Below are positions 7,435 to 15,510 of a stretch of 64,000 nt of DNA, one piece after another. The stretch spans positions 14,271 to 78,270 of the forward strand of contig JAFLEE010000016.1 of the NCBI GenBank assembly GCA_017302015.1, in the 5' to 3' direction. This stretch comes from Spirochaetota bacterium. Lineage in GTDB: Bacteria; Spirochaetota; UBA12135; COTS27; JAFLEE01. The notes below the pieces were generated by a model. That model saw nothing but the letters and a program-made list of their open reading frames with translations, ran no database searches and had not been told where the DNA came from. The position numbers and the translations under genes were made by a program. The first letter of the stretch is position 1; every line of letters starts with the position of its first letter.

Positions 7435-9631
7435 AGTTCTTCGCGGGGTACCCTCCCTCATGGGACGCGTCCTCTGGGTCTTGCTTGCGTTCTCCTCGGC
7501 CCAGGTCCTGCCTTCGGAGAACGCGGTCGCGGATGCGCATCGGCAGGGCGAAACGGGCGGCGGATTTTCGCGGGGAAGGGAAGACGCGCGGGCAGGAACG
7601 GATTGGGCCCCCATCCCCACCACTTACGACGTTCAGCCGGGAAGCCCCTTGGATTTCTCCTTTTTGTTGGATGCACCAGCGGGAAAGCACGGCCCGATCG
7701 CGGTGCGAGACGGCCATTTCGTCTTCGCCAAGGAGCCCGGGCGGCGGATTCGCTTCTATGGGAACCACGCCGGCCTCGAGGGCATGACGAAGGCGGATTG
7801 CGAGCCGCTGGCCGCGCGTTTCGCCCGGATGGGGTATAACGCGGTGCGCCTGCACACCTACGATCAGGATCTCCAGGGAAAAAACGGCCTCTCGACCGAG
7901 TTGGATCCTGGCCAAGAGGAGGTCTTGGATTACCTCATCTACCAGATGATCCAACATGGAATCTACATCACGTTGGACCTCTATGTCGCCCGAACGATCT
8001 TCCCCAATGAAGTGCCGGGTTTTTCCGCGCCCATGCAGCACGCCTATAAATTTCTGGTGCACCTGGACGAGGGGGCCCGCTCGAACTGGGAGCGTTTCGC
8101 GGCGGCCCTGCTCTGCCATACGAACCGTTATACCGGCCGACCCCTTGCGGAGGAGCCCGCGCTCTACGGCATCAGCCTGGTGAATGAAGATACCCCCTAT
8201 GAACAACTCCAGCGCTTCCCCGAGGCGATGCGCGAGTACCAGAAGGCCTTCGCCCGGTGGAAGACCGGCCGGGACGCCTCCGCCGGACCCGAGGGGCCCC
8301 TCTTCCGCGAGTTCGTGACGGACGTCTACGTTCGTTCGTATCGAAGGATGATGGCCACGCTCCGGCATTGGGGCGTGTCGGCTCCCCTCACCGGGGTCAA
8401 TTTCATGGAGCAGCAGGCGCTGGCCCTGGTGCGGCAGGAATTGGATTATGTGGATGAGCACTATTATTTCGACCACCCGATCCCCACCGGCCCGGGCCCG
8501 ATGGACCCCCTGCGTTTCCATGGCCGGGCGAACGAACGCCTCGCGGCGGATTGCCCCCGCTACGCCTTTCCCACCCGGATCTTCGGCAAGCCCTTCACCC
8601 TCTCGGAATGGAACCAACCCTACCCGAACCCCGCCCGCGCCTCCAGCGGGCCCCTCGTTTCGGCCTACGCGCAACTCCAGGATTGGGATGGCGTGCTCCG
8701 TTTCAAATTCCACCCGAACCCCTATCCGCGCGCCCCAGGGGAGCCCGTGCCGCGTAGTTATCTCGGCGAAGTCTTCGCCATCGCGGAAGATCCGATCGCC
8801 GTGTTGTCGGACCGCCTGGGGGCGCTTCTCTTCCATCGGCGGGAATTCGCCATGGCGCCCAGCGCGCTCCCCTACTTAGTCACTTCGAACGCCAGTTTCG
8901 GCACCCGCACGCCGCGGGGTTTTTTCCCCGAGGCCTATACCTATGCGGGCCTCTTTGCCCGGGTCGGGGGGATCGTGGCGGAGCGCCTTCCGGATGCCTG
9001 GCCCGTCGGTGTCTGCGACCCCGCGCAAGATCCCGGCGCCCGGGGAGCGGGCCTGCTTTGGCCGGGGGACCGACGGCTCTTTGCGCTCGTGGAGGCCCGC
9101 GGGTTCTTCAAGGGCCAAACGGCCGACTTCCAGCGGGGACTCTGGACGAGCGAGACGCGGGAAATAACCCTCGACGCCGCGCAAGGCCGGCTTTCCCTCT
9201 CCGCCGCCCGCACCCAGGTGTTCGCCCTCGACGGGCCGGGGTTCCTCGAGGATCGGGAACTTCGCGTGGACCATGACGGGGGATATGCCGTCGTGGCGGT
9301 CACCGCGCTCTCCGAAGGGAAGCGGCTTCCCGATAGCCCACGCCTTTTGGTTTTTTTCCTCACGGATGCCAGAGCCTCGGGGCTCGAATCTGCCCGCCCG
9401 ATCACGAATTACACCACCCACGGGAAAAGCCCGATGCGGGTTCGTATCGCCCATGCCAGGCTCAGCATGCCGGCCGGCGCCTTCCAGGTCGCGCGATTGC
9501 GAAGCCTGGGCCTCGATGGGTCCCAGCGGAATGAGCGCGATGTTCCCGCCCAAGCGGGCCGGCTTCTTTTCGATTTGAGCACCAACCCGCGCGATGGAGG
9601 GGGGCTTGCATTCGAGATCATCCGGCGTTAG
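7421..9631 (+). CDS. Secreted clan GH-A glycoside hydrolase, GH5-like
   Basis: A 736-residue exported protein. The signal segment is around GRVLWVLLAFSS. A TIM-barrel catalytic region occupies about residues 90-480, with the acid/base Glu256 in LVNED and the nucleophile Glu396 in LSEWNQP, the retaining clan GH-A arrangement. A beta-rich C-terminal region of about 230 residues follows. Substrate is not evident; mannan- or glucan-type chains are plausible. This ATG overlaps the upstream hydrolase gene by 14 nt, implying coupling; an in-frame ATG at 7460 directly before the hydrophobic segment is the alternative start. Likely regulated with its partner by the divergent AraC protein. Confidence 0.78.
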   Translation: MASAEVLRGVPSLMGRVLWVLLAFSSAQVLPSENAVADAHRQGETGGGFSRGREDARAGTDWAPIPTTYDVQPGSPLDFSFLLDAPAGKHGPIAVRDGHFVFAKEPGRRIRFYGNHAGLEGMTKADCEPLAARFARMGYNAVRLHTYDQDLQGKNGLSTELDPGQEEVLDYLIYQMIQHGIYITLDLYVARTIFPNEVPGFSAPMQHAYKFLVHLDEGARSNWERFAAALLCHTNRYTGRPLAEEPALYGISLVNEDTPYEQLQRFPEAMREYQKAFARWKTGRDASAGPEGPLFREFVTDVYVRSYRRMMATLRHWGVSAPLTGVNFMEQQALALVRQELDYVDEHYYFDHPIPTGPGPMDPLRFHGRANERLAADCPRYAFPTRIFGKPFTLSEWNQPYPNPARASSGPLVSAYAQLQDWDGVLRFKFHPNPYPRAPGEPVPRSYLGEVFAIAEDPIAVLSDRLGALLFHRREFAMAPSALPYLVTSNASFGTRTPRGFFPEAYTYAGLFARVGGIVAERLPDAWPVGVCDPAQDPGARGAGLLWPGDRRLFALVEARGFFKGQTADFQRGLWTSETREITLDAAQGRLSLSAARTQVFALDGPGFLEDRELRVDHDGGYAVVAVTALSEGKRLPDSPRLLVFFLTDARASGLESARPITNYTTHGKSPMRVRIAHARLSMPAGAFQVARLRSLGLDGSQRNERDVPAQAGRLLFDLSTNPRDGGGLAFEIIRR

Positions 9632-9745
9632 GCCCAGCGCGACGCGGGGCACGTTCCACGGGAGCGGAAAATGGGTGCTCATCAGATCCAATAAACGCGC
9701 ACCGCGAAAATAATTGCCGTCATCAAACATGAGGATCCAACGACC

Positions 9746-11413
9746 ATGATTCAATTTTTCCGATCCAACGACCAGGGCTTGAAATCCCGCCTCGGGTTCA
9801 TGGCCCTCCTTGGCGCCTTCGGCCTCGCCGCGTGCCAACCCCTTTCCAATCCCTTGGACGCCCCGGTGGATCTCGCCCCCGTCTCCGCCTCCATCGAGGT
9901 GGACCCCGCGTCGACGCTGCGGCCCACCATTCCATCGGGCCTCTTCGGCTTCAACATCGAATGGATCGAGAACGGGAACGGGCTCGCCGATGACCAGGGG
10001 ATGGTCGCGGAGGCCTGGACGACGAGGGTGGCCGCCGGGGGGGTCGACCACCTGCGCTGGCCGGGGGGGATCTTCTCCGATTATTACCATTGGAAAGACG
10101 GCATCGGCCCCGTCACCAGCCGGCCCACGGTGCCCCACCATACCGATGCGGGCAATGGGCGAGATGTGCTCGGCACTCCCGGCATCGTGCGCTGGGCGCG
10201 GGCCTTGGGCGCCGGCCTGCTTTTTACCGTGAACGCGGGGAGCGGTACAGCATCCGAGGCCGCGGATTGGGTTCGCTATTGCAACGCGCCCGGGGATAGC
10301 CGCCGCGCCGCCGACGGGTCCACCGCCCCGCTGGGCATCGTGGATTGGGAGGTGGGCAATGAACTCTACCTCCCGGAAAATCCAGGGTCGCCGAAGGTTG
10401 CGATCAATGCCGCGACCTACGCGGCGCGATTCCTCGAGTTCGCCGCCGCCATGCGCGCCGCCGCGCCGAGCACGGCGATTCGCCTCCACGCCATCGGCGG
10501 GGCGACCTCCTCCTGGGCGCCCCCGCCGGACCCCGCTTGGATCGACACCCTTCTCGCCTCCGCGGGAGCCGAGGTCGACGTGCTCGCCGTGCACAATGCC
10601 TACCATCCGTACCTCTACAATGCCCGGGAGGCTTCTCGCACCACGCGGGAAGTCTACCAGGCGCTGTGGGCCTCGCCCGAAGCCATCGGCGCCTCCCTCG
10701 ATCGCCTCGCCGGGAAACTCTCCGCGACGGAAAGCGCCCGGGGCCTCGCGTCGGGGAAGATCGGCTTGTCCATCACGGAATGGGGACCGCTCTTCGGCGC
10801 CGACCCCAAATGGGTGGACCACGCCAAGACCCTGGGATCCGCCGTGTTCGTCGCCCGGGTCTTCCAAATTCTCTTCGCCCGCGAACGGGTGCGCTTCGCC
10901 GAGGCGTTCAAACTCACCGATTCGTTCACCCAGGGTTGGATCGGGTGGGACGGCAATCCCAAACCGATCTGGAGGGTCTTTTCCCTGTTCGCCCGCCAGA
11001 AGAACGACCGCCTCGTCGCATCGCGCGTCTACGGCAGCAAGGACTTCTCCACCGAGCGCCTCGGAGCGGTGGAGACGGCCACCGGGCTCGAGGAGCTATG
11101 CGCCCAGGCCTCCGTCTCCGCCGACGGGCGGAAATTGCGCCTCAGCGCGGTGAACCGGTCCTGGAACCGTCCCTATGACGTCGATCTTTCCCTGCCGGCT
11201 CCCTGGAATACGGCGCGGGGCACGGCCCAAGTCCTTTCCGGGGCCAGCGCCACGGACCACGACGGCCCCGATGTGCGCCCGTGGATCCCCCTCTCGGCCT
11301 ATTCGGAAGTACCCCGCAACGGCGCGACGAGCCTCACGAGTTCGACGCTCGAGGCGGGCAAGCCCCTGAAGCTTCCGCCCCGTTCCGTGGCCATGCTCGA
11401 GTGGGCGCTCTAA
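9746..11413 (+). CDS. Lipoprotein alpha-L-arabinofuranosidase-like glycosidase (GH51/GH39-like)
   Basis: A 555-residue protein with a lipoprotein signal: hydrophobic stretch and lipobox LAAC, Cys30 being the lipidated residue. The catalytic barrel shows GNE with Glu206 (acid/base) and ITEWGP with Glu345 (nucleophile), the GH51/GH39/GH30-type clan GH-A pattern, followed by a beta-sandwich end (RSVAMLEWAL closes it, as in GH51). It would release arabinose or a related sugar at the cell surface or periplasmic face. The 114-nt gap after the GH5-like gene may hold its own promoter. A GAGG sits about 12 nt before the ATG. Confidence 0.75.
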   Translation: MIQFFRSNDQGLKSRLGFMALLGAFGLAACQPLSNPLDAPVDLAPVSASIEVDPASTLRPTIPSGLFGFNIEWIENGNGLADDQGMVAEAWTTRVAAGGVDHLRWPGGIFSDYYHWKDGIGPVTSRPTVPHHTDAGNGRDVLGTPGIVRWARALGAGLLFTVNAGSGTASEAADWVRYCNAPGDSRRAADGSTAPLGIVDWEVGNELYLPENPGSPKVAINAATYAARFLEFAAAMRAAAPSTAIRLHAIGGATSSWAPPPDPAWIDTLLASAGAEVDVLAVHNAYHPYLYNAREASRTTREVYQALWASPEAIGASLDRLAGKLSATESARGLASGKIGLSITEWGPLFGADPKWVDHAKTLGSAVFVARVFQILFARERVRFAEAFKLTDSFTQGWIGWDGNPKPIWRVFSLFARQKNDRLVASRVYGSKDFSTERLGAVETATGLEELCAQASVSADGRKLRLSAVNRSWNRPYDVDLSLPAPWNTARGTAQVLSGASATDHDGPDVRPWIPLSAYSEVPRNGATSLTSSTLEAGKPLKLPPRSVAMLEWAL

Positions 11414-11425
11414 GCGCCCGGCGGC

Positions 11426-12199
11426 TCACGCGGTGCGCACCTTGATCCAATCCCCGATGAAGTCGGCCACCTCCTCCCATTTCTTTTGGCCGATGATGAA
11501 ATGGGTGCGGCCCGGGAACTCTTTATAATCGGTGATCCCCGCGGATTTCCGGTACTTGGCGCGATTGACGCGATTAAGGGACGCGGGGATGATGCGATCT
11601 TCGCCCCCCGCGATGAGAAGCAGCGGCGGCCGGGGAGCCCTGAAATCGATCTTAGCGGAAAGGGAATCCCGGGGCACGCGCCGGGATTCGGGGACGATAT
11701 AGCGTTCCCACCCCTCGCGGCGCTCCTTCGCCGTCAGATTGTGGGCGAATGCGTACTCGAAGCGTTCCAGTCCCATCTGGATCGGCACGCCCTGGTCGGT
11801 GAACGGGTTGAGATGGGGCCAATTTGCTTTGAGGAAGGACCAGCGCGGGGTGAAGACCCCCGCGGGGGGCGCCGAGTTGATGGCGATGCCCGCCGCCGCG
11901 ATGCCCTTTTGGAGAAGCAATTGGACCACAAGGCCGCCCATGGAATGGCCGATGAGGATGGGCATCTCGTGGAGGGTGAGGATGCGGTCGGTGAAATGGT
12001 CTACGACGTCTTTAAGGCGCAGGCCGCCCAAGACCGGGTCGGGGTGCTTCTTCCTCAGGGTGTCGACGGGAAGGTCCCGGCCGGGCCAGCCGGGGGCGAG
12101 GCACTGGAAGCCCTCCGCCTGGAAATGGTCGCGCCAATTTTCCCAGCATTTGGGGTTCATGTACATCCCGTGGATGAACAGGAGGGTCTTTGATTTCAA
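11426..12199 (-). CDS. Alpha/beta hydrolase
   Basis: A 257-residue cytosolic hydrolase without a signal peptide. It starts with the family hallmark FIHGMYMN (oxyanion hole). The nucleophile elbow GHSMGG puts the catalytic serine at residue 86; the acid lies in GGEDRIIP and the histidine in FPGRTHFI near the C-terminus. Length and motifs fit esterases/lipases of the alpha/beta hydrolase 1 family. Substrate unknown. It is convergent with the arabinofuranosidase-like gene (12-nt gap) and divergent from an AraC gene 340 nt away that could control it. Confidence 0.82.
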   Translation of the reverse strand: MKSKTLLFIHGMYMNPKCWENWRDHFQAEGFQCLAPGWPGRDLPVDTLRKKHPDPVLGGLRLKDVVDHFTDRILTLHEMPILIGHSMGGLVVQLLLQKGIAAAGIAINSAPPAGVFTPRWSFLKANWPHLNPFTDQGVPIQMGLERFEYAFAHNLTAKERREGWERYIVPESRRVPRDSLSAKIDFRAPRPPLLLIAGGEDRIIPASLNRVNRAKYRKSAGITDYKEFPGRTHFIIGQKKWEEVADFIGDWIKVRTA

Positions 12200-12527
12200 C
12201 GCGGGTTCCTCGTGATCCTTTTAATCGTAGACATTGTCATCTTTGGACGTGCATCCGGCTATTGGCATCTGGGACCATGCGGCAAAAAAACGTCGCAGGC
12301 ATTGCCTGTGGGAAGCCGTCTCGGATCGTGTCGCGGCGCTGGCGGAATTGGGCGGCGAGTTTTCGACCGAAGGTGCCTCGGTAAACCGCGGGAATCATGC
12401 CGTTGAGATTTCGCGGATCGACTCGCATCACCCCCTAATATCGCAGGGAAAGCAGGAGAAGTCCAATGGGCCGTGTTGCGAACTCCGCGGGATCGAGTTG
12501 AGGTGCGTGGGCTTCGATGCCCCAGAG
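12200..12527. other. Divergent intergenic region without a supported gene
   Basis: Lies between the hydrolase (leftward) and the AraC gene (rightward). It is somewhat less G+C-rich at its left edge. A 98-codon plus-strand frame (12234-12530) and a 64-codon minus-strand frame exist but neither shows a family motif or a ribosome site. Confidence 0.4.
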
Positions 12528-12533
12528 TAGAAT
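12528..12533 (+). promoter_or_regulatory. -10 box TAGAAT, 7 nt before the AraC start
   Basis: Spacing to the ATG at 12541 fits a leaderless mRNA; no clear -35 was found. Confidence 0.4.
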
Positions 12534-12540
12534 TCAGCCC

Positions 12541-13479
12541 ATGCCACCGCTCCCGCAAGATCGTCGGCTTCTTTTGTCGGCCCTGTCGGCCGCCATCGAG
12601 GCCCTCGCCGACGGGAAACTTGCCTTCCTCGACGGCCGAAAGCCCGGCCCGGAATGCCCGCGGGAGCGCCTTTCCAACGAGTACCTCCACCACCACGAGG
12701 CGATCCACGAGATCGCCATCATCCTCGACGGCCCCTTCGTGATGAATTGCGGGGGCCGCCCGGTGCGGCTGCGGGAGACTTGCCTGCACCTGCCGCCGGG
12801 GCTTCCCCATCGCGAGCGGCCCGCGAAATCCCGCCGTCCCTATCGGGCCTTGAATCTCGCCATGACGCAGCGGGTGCCGCCGGTGGACGTCTGGGTTTCC
12901 TACGCGAACGACGCGATCCCCTATCCCGGGCTGCGCAGTTCGGGGCATTTCCGCTGCAAGCTCCTTCCCCCGTCCGCCGCGGTCCTCGACGCCATCGGCT
13001 CGACGAATCGCCTCGACCAGCGCTACGCCGCCAACGCGCTCCTGAACCTCCTCATCGACCTCTGGCGCGGCCTCCAAGAACCCGCGCCGAGCGCGGCGGA
13101 CCACCGGGCGCCGAGCCCGGCCATGCTCCGGGCCATCCGCCAGGCCGATGCCTTCCTCGCCGAGCACGCGGCGCAGCCCATCTCGGTCTTCGACGTGGCC
13201 GACCACGTGGGCTATTCCGCGGACCACCTCACCCGCATCTACAAGGAACAATTCGGCATCACGCCGCACCAGAAGATGAACGCCTTGCGCCTGGCCCGGG
13301 CGGAGGCGCTTCTCCGCAACACGAACCTCAAGGTCGCGGAGATCGCCCGCGCGTGCGGGTTCCCGCTCCCCGGCTATTTCCACGCCGCGTTCAAGGAACA
13401 CCACCGATTGACGCCCGCGGCCTTCCGCCTCCAGGCGGGCCCGGCCACCGGTCCAGTCGCGGCGAAGCCCACTCCTTAA
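12541..13479 (+). CDS. AraC-family transcriptional regulator
   Basis: A 312-residue regulator with an N-terminal cupin-like domain (LHHHEAIHEIAIILDGPF, then GRPVRLRETCLHLPPG) and a C-terminal AraC DNA-binding domain (ISVFDVADHVGYSADHLTRI and VAEIARACGFPLPGYFHAAF). The start chosen lies 7 nt after TAGAAT; an in-frame ATG at 12517 would lie upstream of that -10 box. It precedes the DUF1080 and Gfo/Idh genes on the same strand and stands opposite the alpha/beta hydrolase, so either set could be its target. The effector is probably a sugar, as for most cupin-AraC proteins; nothing in the sequence names it. Confidence 0.83.
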   Translation: MPPLPQDRRLLLSALSAAIEALADGKLAFLDGRKPGPECPRERLSNEYLHHHEAIHEIAIILDGPFVMNCGGRPVRLRETCLHLPPGLPHRERPAKSRRPYRALNLAMTQRVPPVDVWVSYANDAIPYPGLRSSGHFRCKLLPPSAAVLDAIGSTNRLDQRYAANALLNLLIDLWRGLQEPAPSAADHRAPSPAMLRAIRQADAFLAEHAAQPISVFDVADHVGYSADHLTRIYKEQFGITPHQKMNALRLARAEALLRNTNLKVAEIARACGFPLPGYFHAAFKEHHRLTPAAFRLQAGPATGPVAAKPTP

Positions 13480-13531
13480 GGGCGGGGGTCAGCGGGCGCG
13501 GAAAAACTGACTGAATCTCGTTTTTTCGGAC

Positions 13532-13560
13532 TTGCGGGGGCGTTCCCCGTCCCCTAGACT
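13532..13560 (+). promoter_or_regulatory. Promoter of the DUF1080-oxidoreductase operon
   Basis: TTGCGG, a 17-bp spacer and TAGACT; the leader to the ATG at 13649 is about 80 nt. Confidence 0.4.
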
Positions 13561-13648
13561 CCATGCATCCTCGCAAAGCAAGGGGCCAGACGGCTCCGCG
13601 GGGATTCCGCCGCCCCATCGCGGCGGAGCGTTCGCCAAAGGAGTTCCC

Positions 13649-14374
13649 ATGGCCCTCGGTTACCAAGACACGCCCATTATCCCCGATCAGCAATGGCATG
13701 TGCACGACGGGGAGCGGCCCCAACCGCGCATCGTCGTGCCGGGCAACGCCAGCCAACTCCCGCCGGTGGCTCCCCCCTCCGATGCCCTCGTGCTCTTCGA
13801 CGGGAAGAACCTCGACGCGTGGGAGAGCGTCAAAGGCGGCGGTCCGGCCGCCTGGAAGGTCGCGGGCGACGGCACCTGCGAAGTGGTGAAGGGGACCGGC
13901 AATATCCGCACGAAGAAGCATTTCGGCGACATCCAACTCCATGTGGAATGGTCCGCCCCCACGGTGATCGAGGGCGACGGCCAGGGTCGGGGCAATTCGG
14001 GGGTCTTCCTCATGGGCCTCTACGAGGTACAGGTCCTCGACTGCTACCAGAATCCCACCTATCCCGACGGGACCACGGCGGCCGTCTACGGCCAATTCCC
14101 GCCCCTGGTGAACGCCTGCTGCAAGCCCGGCGAATGGCATCTCTACGATATCCTCTGGCAGGGGCCCAAATTCCACGCCGGATCCTGCGTGGCGCCGGCG
14201 CGCATCACCGTGCTCCATAACGGGGTCGTGGTGCACCATGCCCGGGAACTCCAGGGCCCGACCCAGCACAAGCGCACCGCCTGCTACGAGCCCCACGCGC
14301 CCGTCGGCCCCGTCATGCTGCAGGACCACAATAACCCCGTGCGCTTCCGCAATATCTGGCTCCGGGAAATCTGA
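13649..14374 (+). CDS. DUF1080 protein (3-keto-disaccharide hydrolase fold)
   Basis: A 241-residue concanavalin-like jelly roll matching DUF1080 (PF06439). Family signatures visible are LVLFDGKNLDAW (about 49-60), RGNSGVFLMGLYEVQVLD (about 112-130) and the closing VRFRNIWLREI. Members occur in large numbers in Planctomycetes and Verrucomicrobia; some hydrolyse 3-keto-glycosides. No signal peptide is seen, which is unusual because most DUF1080 proteins are exported. It is followed after 10 nt by a Gfo/Idh/MocA oxidoreductase, the type of enzyme that makes 3-keto sugars, so the two may act in sequence. Start fixed by AAAGGAG before ATG. Confidence 0.85.
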   Translation: MALGYQDTPIIPDQQWHVHDGERPQPRIVVPGNASQLPPVAPPSDALVLFDGKNLDAWESVKGGGPAAWKVAGDGTCEVVKGTGNIRTKKHFGDIQLHVEWSAPTVIEGDGQGRGNSGVFLMGLYEVQVLDCYQNPTYPDGTTAAVYGQFPPLVNACCKPGEWHLYDILWQGPKFHAGSCVAPARITVLHNGVVVHHARELQGPTQHKRTACYEPHAPVGPVMLQDHNNPVRFRNIWLREI

Positions 14375-14384
14375 GGAGGGCCGC

Positions 14385-15425
14385 ATGGAACCCAAGATTC
14401 GCGTCGGGGTGATCGGCCTCGGGATGGGCAAGGGCCACCTCAAATCCTTCCAGGAGCATCCGCACTGCGAGGTGGCGGCCATCTGCGACCAGAACCCAGA
14501 GCGCCTCGCCCAGGTCGCCAAGGAGTTCGGGGTGGAAAAGACCTTCACCGACGCCACGGCGATGTTCGACGCGGCGAAGCTCGACGCGGTGAGCGTGTGC
14601 ACACCCAATAAATTCCACGCCCCCCTCACCCTCGAGGCCCTGGACCGCGGCCTCCACGTGCTGTGCGAAAAGCCCATGGCCATGAATACGGCCGAGGCCC
14701 TCGAGATGGAGGCGCGCGCCAAGAAGCGGGACCGCCGCCTCATGATCAATTTCTCCTACCGCTTCAACGCCATGAGCCAGGCCCTGAGGCGCGAGGTCGA
14801 CCGGGGCACCTTCGGCGACTTCTATTTCGGCCGCACGGTCTGGCACCGCCGCCGCGGCATGCCCGGCTTCGGCGGCTGGTTCGGCGACAAGGACCTCGCG
14901 GGCGGCGGCCCCCTCATCGACCTGGGCGTGCACCGCATCGATTTGGCCCTCTGGCTCATGGGGTATCCCGAGCCGCAGGCGGTCTTCGGCTCCACCTACG
15001 CGCCCCTGGCCACCGAGGCCGCCGCGCGGGAGAACAAGAAGTTCACCGTGGAAGACCTCGCGGCGGGGATCGTGAAGTTCAAGAACGGCGCCACGCTCAT
15101 CGTCGAGGCCTCCTGGGCCGCCCATGTCAAGCACAAGGAAGAGATGGTCACGCGCCTCTGCGGCACCCGGGGCGGCCTCGTCCAGCAGAACGTGGGCGGC
15201 GAGTACCAATTCACCTGCGAGATCTATAGCGACCAAGACGGCGATTTCTTCACCCGCACCCTGGATTTCACCAAGGCGGCGGTGCCCTCGGCCATGCACG
15301 AGTTTATCGACAGCATCCGGGAGCATCGCGCCCCCTCCGCGCCGGGCGAGCACGGGGTGAAGGTGATGAAGATCCTCGACGGCATCTATGAGAGCGCGCG
15401 CACGGGGCGGGAAGTGCGGTTCTAA
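14385..15425 (+). CDS. Gfo/Idh/MocA-family NAD(P)-dependent oxidoreductase
   Basis: A 346-residue enzyme. The Rossmann domain opens with VGVIGLGMGKGHL; the active-site motif CEKP has its lysine at residue 96; the C-terminal substrate domain contains GGGPLIDLGVHRIDLALWLMG, whose LGVH histidine is a typical catalytic residue. Family members oxidise hydroxyls on sugars or cyclitols, often at C3. It lies 10 nt after the DUF1080 gene with a GAGGAGG ribosome site, so the two are one operon. A paired oxidation and cleavage of a disaccharide is a reasonable inference. Specific substrate unknown. Confidence 0.88.
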   Translation: MEPKIRVGVIGLGMGKGHLKSFQEHPHCEVAAICDQNPERLAQVAKEFGVEKTFTDATAMFDAAKLDAVSVCTPNKFHAPLTLEALDRGLHVLCEKPMAMNTAEALEMEARAKKRDRRLMINFSYRFNAMSQALRREVDRGTFGDFYFGRTVWHRRRGMPGFGGWFGDKDLAGGGPLIDLGVHRIDLALWLMGYPEPQAVFGSTYAPLATEAAARENKKFTVEDLAAGIVKFKNGATLIVEASWAAHVKHKEEMVTRLCGTRGGLVQQNVGGEYQFTCEIYSDQDGDFFTRTLDFTKAAVPSAMHEFIDSIREHRAPSAPGEHGVKVMKILDGIYESARTGREVRF

Positions 15426-15510
15426 TCCGCGGAGGATCCCGAGGCGGGCTCCGCCCCGGGGAGGGCGCGACGTTGCCTGCCCACGCTATGGCGCGCCCTT
15501 GCGATCGGCG

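Noticed and set aside
12234-12530. 98-codon frame between hydrolase and AraC gene
   Set aside because: No recognisable domain or ribosome site; it overlaps the promoter of the AraC gene.
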